Of a DNA stretch of 64,000 nucleotides, positions 8,779-16,266 are shown one piece after another. Under the pieces are notes generated by a model. The model made no database searches and was not told the DNA's origin. It saw nothing but the letters and a program-made list of their open reading frames with translations. The DNA is from Duganella levis (GTDB taxonomy: Bacteria; Pseudomonadota; Gammaproteobacteria; Burkholderiales; Burkholderiaceae_D). Made by a program: the position numbers and the translations under genes. Every line of letters begins with the position of its first letter. Position 1 is the first letter of the stretch. Where the stretch lies: contig NZ_WWCT01000027.1 in assembly GCF_009857605.1 (NCBI RefSeq), positions 26,165 through 90,164 on the forward strand, written 5' to 3'.

Positions 8779-9672
8779 ATGGAATTAAGCATCAGCAATT
8801 TGTCCAAGACCTACGCCAATGGCGTGGTGGCGCTGGACAAGATCTCGCTCACCATCCCGACCGGGATGTTCGGCTTGCTCGGCCCGAATGGCGCCGGCAA
8901 GTCGACGCTGATGCGCACCCTGGCCACCTTGCAGGAATGCGATTCCGGCTCGGTGTTCTTCGGCGACCTCGACGTGCTGGACGAGAAAGACGAACTGCGC
9001 CGCCAGCTGGGCTACCTGCCGCAGGACTTCGGCGTCTACCCGAAAGTCACCGCCTACGAAATGCTGGACCACTTCGCCGTGCTGAAAGGCCTGAGCAACC
9101 GCCACCGCCGGCGCGAGGTGGTCGACGGACTGTTGCAACAAACCAATCTTTTTGAAGTGCGCCACCAGCGCCTCGGCGGCTTCTCGGGCGGCATGCGGCA
9201 GCGCTTCGGCATCGCCCAGGCGCTGCTGGGCGACCCGAAACTGATCATCGTCGACGAGCCGACCGCCGGCCTCGACCCGCAGGAACGGGTGCGCTTCCAC
9301 AACCTGCTGTCCGATATCGGCGAAGACAAGACCGTGATCCTGTCGACCCACATCGTGTCCGACGTGGCCGACCTGTGCGCCAACATGGCCATCATCAACA
9401 AGGGCCATCTGCTGCTGTGCGGCCCGACCCAGGAACTGATCCACGAAGTCAGCGACAAGATCTGGGCCCGCTTCATCAACAAGAGCGACCTGCAATCGTT
9501 CCAGCTGCGCCATCCGGTGATTTCGTCGCGCCTGCTGTCGGGCCGCACGCTGATCCACGTCTACAGCGACGACGATCCGGGCGACGGCTTCGAGGAAGCC
9601 ATCGGCGACCTGGAAGATGTCTATTTCGCCACCATCGCCGGCCGCCACCGCGCCGCGAACAGCTGCGATTAA
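8779..9672 (+). CDS. ABC transporter ATP-binding protein (partner of the permease/M1 peptidase)
   Basis: 297-residue ATPase with Walker A GPNGAGKS (35-42), signature FSGGMRQR and Walker B LIIVDEPTAGLDP. CAGGAG precedes the ATG by five bases; the in-frame start ten codons upstream lacks family similarity. The product of the next gene, 10 bases on, is a giant permease with a peptidase domain, and this ATPase probably energises it. Such ATPase/permease-M1 pairs recur in Proteobacteria, but their substrate has not been assigned to my knowledge. Confidence 0.9.
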   Translation: MELSISNLSKTYANGVVALDKISLTIPTGMFGLLGPNGAGKSTLMRTLATLQECDSGSVFFGDLDVLDEKDELRRQLGYLPQDFGVYPKVTAYEMLDHFAVLKGLSNRHRRREVVDGLLQQTNLFEVRHQRLGGFSGGMRQRFGIAQALLGDPKLIIVDEPTAGLDPQERVRFHNLLSDIGEDKTVILSTHIVSDVADLCANMAIINKGHLLLCGPTQELIHEVSDKIWARFINKSDLQSFQLRHPVISSRLLSGRTLIHVYSDDDPGDGFEEAIGDLEDVYFATIAGRHRAANSCD

Positions 9673-9682
9673 GGACTGCCCC

Positions 9683-12600
9683 ATGCTTGCCATCGCCCTC
9701 TTCGAAGCGCGCCAGCGCCTCAAGCTGCCATCGACCTGGGTCTACTTCCTCGGCTTCCTGGCCTTGTCCACGTTATGGATGATGGCTGCCGGCGGCTTCT
9801 TCAAAGGCGCCTCGATCACCTTCGGCAGCCAGCTGATCGACTCGCCGCGCTCGCTGATGTTCACCACCAGCTTCCTCGGCTCGCTCGGCGTGGTGGTGAT
9901 CGCCGCCATGATGGGCCGTTCGGTGCAGCAGGATTTCGAATACGGCATGCAGCACTTCTTCTTCAGCGCGCCGATCCGCAAGCACCAGTACATCTTCGGC
10001 CGCTTCCTCGGCGCCTACCTGACGCTGGCGGTGATCTTCACCAGCATACTGCTGGGCGCCTGGCTGGGCAGTTTCATTCCCGGCATCGATCCCGAGCGGC
10101 TGGCCCATCCGCCGGCGCTGGCGTATCTGATCCCCTACCTGATCGTCATCCTGCCCAATATCTTCATCTTCGGCGCGGTGTTCTTCATCATCGCCGCGCT
10201 GACGCGGCGCATGCTGCCGGTCTACATCGCCAGCGTGGTGATGCTGGTCGGCTACATGGTGGCGCCCGGCCTGGCGCGCGACCTCGACTACAAAACCTTC
10301 GCCGCCCTGATCGACCCGTTCGGTACCACCGCCGTGATTCGCCTGACCGAATACTGGCCCATCATCGAGCGCAACGCGCGCATGGTGTGGCCGGAAGGTG
10401 TCTATCTGCTGAACCGCGTGATCTGGGCCTCGGCCGCGCTGCTGGGCCTGCTGATGGGCTACTGGCGCTTCCACTTCGTCGCCACCAGCGATAGCGGCCA
10501 CAGCCGCAGCAGCAGTACCGGCGAAGGCGAAATCCCGCAACAGCTGTCGCAGACCTCGGCCAACACGCAGGAGGCGCCGGACTTCCAGGCCCGCAGCCTG
10601 GGCTGGCTGCTGCTCAAGAGCAGCTGGCTCAACCTGCGCGAAACCACCAAGAACATCTACTTCCTGGTGATCGTGCTGGCCGGCGTGCTGATGATGCTGG
10701 CGTCGTCGCTGGACCTCGGCTCGATGTACGGTACCAACACCTACCCGGTCACCTACCAGGTTCTGGAAGTGGTCAGCGAAACCTTTGCGCTGTTCATGAT
10801 GGTGATCACCACCTTCTACGCGGGCGAACTGATCTGGCGCGAACGCGAAGCCCACATGGCGCAGATGCTGGACGCGCTGCCGGTGCCGAGCTGGCTGCCG
10901 CTGCTGTCCAAGCTGTTCGCGCTGATCGGCCTGCAGGCGCTGCTGCTGTTCATCGTCATGCTGAGCGGCATGGCGGTGCAGATCTGCCAGGGCTACTTCC
11001 TGCTGGAGCCGGGGCTGTACCTGCGCCATTTGTTCCTGATCCTGCTGCCCGGCTACGCGCTGACGGCGGTGCTGGCGATCGCGCTGCAAGTGATCATCAA
11101 CCAGCGCTACATCGCCTACTTCGCGATGATCGTCTACTACATCATCAGCGTCACGGCCGGCACGGTCGGGCTGGACAATCCGCTGCTCATCTACGGCAAT
11201 ATGCCGAGCCTGACCTACTCGGCCATGAACGGCTACGGCCACTTCCTGCTGCGCGAGCGCTGGTACGAAGCCTACTGGGCCGGCGCCGCGCTGCTGCTGG
11301 TGGTGGCCTCGCTGCTGTTCTGGGCGCGCGGCACCAACGACGGCTGGCGCCAGCGCCTGCAACTGGCGCGCCATGCGCTGAGCATGCCGGTGCTGGCCAG
11401 CATCACCATCGGCGTGCTGATCTTCGGCGGCGCCGGCGGCGTGCTGTTCTACAACCAGAACATCGCCAACCATTACAAATCGGCCTTCCGCAAGGAAACC
11501 GACAAGGCCGACTACGAACGCCAGTACAAGCAATACGCCGTGATCCCGCAGCCGCGCATCAACGACGTCAAGCTGAACGTCGACATCTGGCCGGCGCAGC
11601 GCACGCTCAACGTCAAGGGCCGCTACGTGTTGCAGAACAAAGGCACGCAGCCGGTCAGCGACATCATCGTCTCGCAGGACAACGCCACCACGCTGTACCG
11701 GGTGCGTTTCGACCAGCCGGTGCGCAACGGCCTGCAGGACCGCGCGCTGGGCTTCTACACCTACAAGCTAAGCAAGCCGCTGGCGCCGGGCGCGCTGCTG
11801 GCGATGGAATTCGAGCTGAGCTACGAACCGCGCGGCATCCTCGGCCTCGGCCAGGACACCCCGGTGATCGCCAACGGCACCTTCTTCAACAACGGCATCA
11901 TGCCGCACATCGGCTACCAGCAGGACTGGGAACTGAACGACGCGCGCGACCGCAAGAAACACCAGCTGGCGGCGCGCGAACGCATGCTGCCGCGCGACGA
12001 TGCGGCCGGACTGGCCAACAACTTCGCCGGCAACGACGCCGACTGGATCAACTTCGACGCCACCGTCAGCACCAGCGCCGACCAGACTGCGATTGCGCCG
12101 GGCACGCTGGTCAAGGATTGGGGCAGCAAGGGCCGCCGCTACTTCCACTACAAAATGGAACAGCCGATCCTGAATATGTACGCGTTCCAGTCGGCGCGCT
12201 ACCTGGTCAAGCGCGACTGGTGGCAGGACGTCGGCATCGAGCTGTACTACCATCCGGGCCACGAGTACAACCTGGAGCGCATGGACAAGGGCATCAAGGA
12301 ATCGCTCGACTACTACACCAGGAACTTCGGACCATACCAGCACAAACTGGTGCGCATCGTCGAATTCCCGCGCTACGCGCAGTTTGCGCAATCGTATCCG
12401 AACACCATCCCGTATTCGGAATCGGTGGGCTTCATCGCCAAGGTCAACGACAAGAATCCGAAGGATATCGACTACCCGTTCTACATCACCGCGCATGAAG
12501 TGGCGCACCAGTGGTGGGGCCACCAGCTAGTGGCCGGCAACACCCGCGGCAGCACCGTGCTGAGCGAAACGCTGGCCGAATACTCGGCGCTGATGGTGAT

Positions 12601-13267
12601 GAAGAAAAACTTCGGCGCCAGCAAGATGCGGCGCTTCCTGCACTACGACCTGGAGCAGTACCTGCTCGGCCGCGCGCTGGAGCGCAAGAAAGAACTGCCG
12701 CTGGCGGAGAATGAAAACCAGAACTACATCCAGTACCGCAAAGGCAGCCTGGCGATGTACCAGTTGCAGGACATCCTGGGCGAAGCCAAGGTCAACGCCG
12801 CGCTGAAGGAGATGCTGGCGCAATACGGCCACAAGACGGGGCCGTATCCGGGCGTCGACGTGCTGGTGGCTGCGCTGCGGCAGATCACGCCGCCCGACCA
12901 GGCTTACCTGATCGACGACCTGTTCAATCATATCGTGCTGTATGAAAACCACGCCGTGTCCGCCACCGCGCGCAAGCTCAGCGATGGCAAATACGAAGTC
13001 AGCTTCACCGTCAACGCGGCCAAGGTGCGGGCCGGCGAACAGGGCGAGGAAAAAGACGTGGCGTTGAAAGACTGGATCGACATCGGCGTCGACGACAAGG
13101 ATGGCAACAGCCTGCTGCGCGAGCGCAAGCTGATCGACCAGAAAGAGAACCGCTACACGGTAATCGTCAGCGGCCGGCCGGCCAAAGCCGGCATCGACCC
13201 CGACAACAAACTAATCGACCGCAAGCCCGACGACAACATGATCAACGTCGAGCTGCAAGCGCAATAG
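9683..13267 (+). CDS. ABC-2 permease fused to M1-family aminopeptidase domain
   Basis: A 1194-residue fusion. The first half contains two blocks of ABC-2 type membrane segments, roughly residues 15-275 and 310-600, separated by a polar linker rich in Ser/Gly. The last 550 residues are an M1 metallopeptidase domain. The zinc site HEVAHQWWGH (His938, Glu939, His942) is followed by the third ligand Glu962 in LSETLAEY. The spacing is one residue longer than the usual HEXXH-18-E. A classic GAMEN exopeptidase motif is not evident; YSESVGF stands near its place. The topology suggests an extracytoplasmic peptidase tied to an exporter. The start follows AAGGA by seven bases. Confidence 0.9.
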   Translation: MLAIALFEARQRLKLPSTWVYFLGFLALSTLWMMAAGGFFKGASITFGSQLIDSPRSLMFTTSFLGSLGVVVIAAMMGRSVQQDFEYGMQHFFFSAPIRKHQYIFGRFLGAYLTLAVIFTSILLGAWLGSFIPGIDPERLAHPPALAYLIPYLIVILPNIFIFGAVFFIIAALTRRMLPVYIASVVMLVGYMVAPGLARDLDYKTFAALIDPFGTTAVIRLTEYWPIIERNARMVWPEGVYLLNRVIWASAALLGLLMGYWRFHFVATSDSGHSRSSSTGEGEIPQQLSQTSANTQEAPDFQARSLGWLLLKSSWLNLRETTKNIYFLVIVLAGVLMMLASSLDLGSMYGTNTYPVTYQVLEVVSETFALFMMVITTFYAGELIWREREAHMAQMLDALPVPSWLPLLSKLFALIGLQALLLFIVMLSGMAVQICQGYFLLEPGLYLRHLFLILLPGYALTAVLAIALQVIINQRYIAYFAMIVYYIISVTAGTVGLDNPLLIYGNMPSLTYSAMNGYGHFLLRERWYEAYWAGAALLLVVASLLFWARGTNDGWRQRLQLARHALSMPVLASITIGVLIFGGAGGVLFYNQNIANHYKSAFRKETDKADYERQYKQYAVIPQPRINDVKLNVDIWPAQRTLNVKGRYVLQNKGTQPVSDIIVSQDNATTLYRVRFDQPVRNGLQDRALGFYTYKLSKPLAPGALLAMEFELSYEPRGILGLGQDTPVIANGTFFNNGIMPHIGYQQDWELNDARDRKKHQLAARERMLPRDDAAGLANNFAGNDADWINFDATVSTSADQTAIAPGTLVKDWGSKGRRYFHYKMEQPILNMYAFQSARYLVKRDWWQDVGIELYYHPGHEYNLERMDKGIKESLDYYTRNFGPYQHKLVRIVEFPRYAQFAQSYPNTIPYSESVGFIAKVNDKNPKDIDYPFYITAHEVAHQWWGHQLVAGNTRGSTVLSETLAEYSALMVMKKNFGASKMRRFLHYDLEQYLLGRALERKKELPLAENENQNYIQYRKGSLAMYQLQDILGEAKVNAALKEMLAQYGHKTGPYPGVDVLVAALRQITPPDQAYLIDDLFNHIVLYENHAVSATARKLSDGKYEVSFTVNAAKVRAGEQGEEKDVALKDWIDIGVDDKDGNSLLRERKLIDQKENRYTVIVSGRPAKAGIDPDNKLIDRKPDDNMINVELQAQ

Positions 13268-13269
13268 AC

Positions 13270-13359
13270 TCCGGGGTCAGGTCCGGCATTCGGACACGAG
13301 CACAACCGTAGCGAAGACTACGGTTGTGCTCGTGTCCGAATGCCGGACCTGACCCCGGA
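13270..13359. repeat. Perfect 42-bp inverted repeat with 6-base loop
   Basis: Arms 13270-13311 and 13318-13359 are exact reverse complements; the loop is CGAAGA. The outer ends read TCCGGGGTCAGGTCC and its complement. The element fills the space between two convergent genes, beginning 3 bases after the M1 fusion stop and ending 3 bases before the chemotaxis receptor stop. It could terminate transcription in both directions, though there is no T run. It resembles REP/palindromic units known from proteobacterial genomes (family recognition is from memory). Confidence 0.9.
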
Positions 13360-13361
13360 TT

Positions 13362-14900
13362 TCAACGCAGCTTGAAGACGGCGACCACGGCGGTCAGCGC
13401 GTCGGCCTGGTCGTGCAGCGAGGCTGCTGCTGCCGCTGCCTCTTCCACCAGCGCGGCGTTTTGCTGCGTGACCTGGTCCATCTGGCCGATCGCCTGATTG
13501 ACCTGCTCAATGCCGCTGCTCTGCTCCAGCGTGGCCGAGGTGATCTCGCCCATGATGTCGGTCACGCGTTGGATGCTGTCCACCACATCGGTCATGGTGC
13601 TGCCGGCCTGCGACACCAGCATGCTGCCGGCATCCACCTTGTCCAGCGAATCGTCGATCAGCGTCTTGATTTCCTTCGCCGCCGCCGCACTGCGCTGCGC
13701 CAGGTTGCGCACTTCCGACGCCACCACCGCGAAGCCGCGGCCCTGCTCGCCCGCGCGCGCCGCTTCCACCGCCGCGTTCAAAGCCAAAATATTAGTCTGG
13801 AAGGCGATGCCGTCGATCACGCTGATGATGTCGGCAATCTTGCGCGAGGAACCGTTGATCGCATCCATGGTGCTGACCACCTGCGCCACCACGCCGCCGC
13901 CGCGCTGCGCCACTTCCGACGCTTTCACGGCCAGCTGGTTGGCCTGGCGCGCGTTGTCGGCATTTTGCTTGACGGTCGCAGTCAGTTCTTCCATCGACGA
14001 AGCCGTCTCTTCCAGGCTGGAGGCCTGCTCTTCGGTACGGCCCGACAAGTCCAGGTTGCCGGCGGCGATCTGGTTGGAGGCGGTCGAGATGCTCTCGGTG
14101 CCGTTGCGCACTTCGGTAACGATGCTGATCAAGCCATCATTCATCTTCTGCAACGATTGCAGCAGGCGGCCGGTTTCGTCGCTGCTGTTGACTTCAATAT
14201 GCGAGGTCAGGTCGCGGTGCGCCACTGCTTCGGCGATCTCAACCGCCTGGCCCAGCGGCACGGTGATGCCGCGCGTCAAACGCCAGGCGCAGAAGACACC
14301 CAGCGCCAGCACCACCAGCCCGAAGATGGCCATGAAGGTGCGGTTGGTTTCATACAACGCCTCGATCCGCTCGGCCTCGCCGTCCATGCTCTTGCGCTGA
14401 TGCTCCAGCAAGCCACCCAGCGACCCCAGGTAGGCTTTGCCGGCCGGCGTGAAGCGCTGGTCCAGTTCTTCGGCCGCTTCCTCCAGCTTGCCGTCTTTCT
14501 TCAGCGCGACGATCTTGTCGCGCGATTCGCCGTACACCTTGCGATAGTCCTTGAGCTTGTCGTACAGCGCCTTTTCCTCGTCACCCTCCAGCAGCCCTTC
14601 TACGCTTTTCTGCAACTTGTTAATTTCGGCAACCGACTGCTTGGTGTCGTCGGCAAAGAACGGGCCCAGCGACGGGTCCGTGCTCTTCGAGATGGCCGAG
14701 GTGCGGCGCACGCTGGTGTGGATCAAACGATACCAGTCGCTGATCATGCGCTCCTTCGCCAGCGGCTGCTGCATCATGTCGCGCGTGGCGGTGGCCACCG
14801 AATGCATATGGCGAATGCCGATCACCGTCATCAGGATCATCATCGCCAATACCAAGCCAAAGCCCGCCGCCAGGCGCGTGCCAATTTTTAAATTATTCAT
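13362..14900 (-). CDS. Methyl-accepting chemotaxis protein
   Basis: 512-residue transmembrane chemoreceptor. TM1 is near residues 8-30. A four-helix periplasmic sensor domain spans about 35-185 and TM2 about 190-210. A HAMP domain (RLTRGITVPLGQAVEIAE) follows. The signalling domain has methylation-type helices (SSLEETASSMEELTATV) and the invariant hairpin tip IAFQTNILALNAAVEAARAG. The ligand is not predictable. It is a single gene, converging on the M1-fusion operon across the palindrome. Confidence 0.96.
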   Translation of the reverse strand: MNNLKIGTRLAAGFGLVLAMMILMTVIGIRHMHSVATATRDMMQQPLAKERMISDWYRLIHTSVRRTSAISKSTDPSLGPFFADDTKQSVAEINKLQKSVEGLLEGDEEKALYDKLKDYRKVYGESRDKIVALKKDGKLEEAAEELDQRFTPAGKAYLGSLGGLLEHQRKSMDGEAERIEALYETNRTFMAIFGLVVLALGVFCAWRLTRGITVPLGQAVEIAEAVAHRDLTSHIEVNSSDETGRLLQSLQKMNDGLISIVTEVRNGTESISTASNQIAAGNLDLSGRTEEQASSLEETASSMEELTATVKQNADNARQANQLAVKASEVAQRGGGVVAQVVSTMDAINGSSRKIADIISVIDGIAFQTNILALNAAVEAARAGEQGRGFAVVASEVRNLAQRSAAAAKEIKTLIDDSLDKVDAGSMLVSQAGSTMTDVVDSIQRVTDIMGEITSATLEQSSGIEQVNQAIGQMDQVTQQNAALVEEAAAAAASLHDQADALTAVVAVFKLR

Positions 14901-15037
14901 GAGTACCGTGCCGCAATGGCAATGTTGAAAAACAAAGAAGATTGCTACTATTGAAACCGCGATTCAGGCAGCAGAAAATAGATTGCCCTAAAGAATCAAT
15001 AGTTTAGCACGGCAATTATTTTAATGCCCAGGTGTGA

Positions 15038-15526
15038 CTAGGCTGTGACGTGTAGCGTACTGACAATGCCCATGTCGAACGAACTGGAGATGACGGTGCC
15101 GGCCAGATTGGGATTGGTTTTGAGCAGGTCCGCCCAGTTGGCGGAGGCTTGATCGGACAGACCGTCGCTGGCCGTGCCGCTGCCGGTGTAGACACCGGCG
15201 CCGGTGGAGCTGGTGGCCAGCGTCGACACGATGCCCTGATCTTGCGCGAACTGGGCGCTGTCGGAGGTGTCTACCTTGCTGCCGTCGACCGGCACGCTGA
15301 CCGCTTCTTCCTGCGTGCCCGCTTGTTTCAGACTGCTCAGCAAACCGCTGGCTGAATACACCGTCGCGCCAGTCGAGCCGCCCAGCGACGCCACCACTGC
15401 CGACTGCGCCGACAAGCTGACCGCTTGCGAGGACAAGGCCGCAGCCGCCGTCGAATTCTGGCCGACCGTCGGCACATACGGCTGATAAGCCGCATTGGAG
15501 GTGACGGTGTTGAGAGCGAGGGTCAT
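15038..15526 (-). CDS. Ala/Ser/Thr-rich protein of unknown function
   Basis: 162 residues, low in charged and aromatic residues and rich in Ala, Ser, Thr, Val and Gly. The motif GIVSTL appears twice (in DQGIVSTLATSS and at the C terminus in DMGIVSTLHVTA). There is no classical signal peptide or membrane segment. I do not recognise the family. Its composition recalls secreted or filament-associated proteins of betaproteobacteria, but that is only a compositional impression. It is flanked by a chemoreceptor and an exported helical protein. Confidence 0.65.
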   Translation of the reverse strand: MTLALNTVTSNAAYQPYVPTVGQNSTAAAALSSQAVSLSAQSAVVASLGGSTGATVYSASGLLSSLKQAGTQEEAVSVPVDGSKVDTSDSAQFAQDQGIVSTLATSSTGAGVYTGSGTASDGLSDQASANWADLLKTNPNLAGTVISSSFDMGIVSTLHVTA

Positions 15527-15571
15527 GATGGGTTCAATATAGTAGCTTGTGCGGCCGCGCGCAAGCGTTAA

Positions 15572-15602
15572 AAAGCCGGAGCGCCTGGCGGCGTCCGGCT
15601 TT
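15572..15602 (-). terminator. Rho-independent terminator of the exported coiled-coil gene
   Basis: A 9-bp stem (AAAGCCGGA with TCCGGCTTT) around a GC-rich loop, with a T run on the minus strand. It lies 15 bases beyond the stop of the gene at 15617. Confidence 0.8.
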
Positions 15603-15616
15603 GATCACAATGACAA

Positions 15617-16099
15617 TCAGATCTTGTTGGCGTCGTGATCACGTTTGGCGGTGTCGAGGTGGCGGTCGACTTTGTCCTCCTGGCGCGCCACCTGGGTCGC
15701 GTGCTTGTCCACGGCGTGATGCGCGATCACCTTCTGGTCATGGCGGATTTCCTGCTTTTGCTGCTTGATCGCCACCTGCTCGTTGCGGCGCGCCTGGTCC
15801 AGCTGCGCGGCGCCGGCCAGATTGCCCTGCTTCAGGTCCTGATGCTCGGCGTGCGCCAGCGCCTTGCTCTCCTGCTTCTCGGCATGCAGCTGCTGCTTGC
15901 CGGCGACCACTTCGTCCTTCTTCACCGCGATCACGGCGTTGTCGTGTTTGATCTCGCGGGTGTCCTGATGAATTTGTTTGGAATCCTGGCGGATCTGCAC
16001 ATTGTCGTGCTGGACCTGGGCCACAGGCGTCTGCGCGAAGGCGGCTGCGCTGATCATCGAAAACAGGCCGGCGGTGATCATCAGGGTGTTGGTTTTCAT
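15617..16099 (-). CDS. Exported, charged, helical (coiled-coil) protein of unknown function
   Basis: 160 residues. It begins with a clear Sec signal peptide (MKTNTLMITAGLFSMISAAAFA, cleavage before QTPVAQ). The mature part is almost entirely Gln, His, Asp, Lys, Ala and Arg and shows a recurring QI[RHK]xD pattern (VQIRQDSKQIHQDTREIKHD), predicting a long alpha helix in the periplasm. It contains many histidines and no cysteine. No enzyme motif is seen. A periplasmic stress or metal-binding role is possible but unsupported. Monocistronic, with its own terminator. Confidence 0.75.
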   Translation of the reverse strand: MKTNTLMITAGLFSMISAAAFAQTPVAQVQHDNVQIRQDSKQIHQDTREIKHDNAVIAVKKDEVVAGKQQLHAEKQESKALAHAEHQDLKQGNLAGAAQLDQARRNEQVAIKQQKQEIRHDQKVIAHHAVDKHATQVARQEDKVDRHLDTAKRDHDANKI

Positions 16100-16230
16100 G
16101 GCGTGATTCCTTTACTGTGGGTTGGCAGACCGCTGTTGATCAGCGCTCTTGTACCTTCAACGGACCCGCCCCAGCCGAAGACGACCACACTTCAGTAAGA
16201 AAAGTTACCAGTTGTATCCAGTCTCACGCC

Positions 16231-16261
16231 ATAAAAAAACGGGACACTTGCGTGTCCCGTT
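16231..16261 (-). terminator. Rho-independent terminator of topB
   Basis: A 10-bp stem (AACGGGACAC with GTGTCCCGTT) and a TTGC loop, followed on the minus strand by a T tract (16238-16231), just after the topB stop. Confidence 0.92.
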
Positions 16262-16266
16262 CTGTT

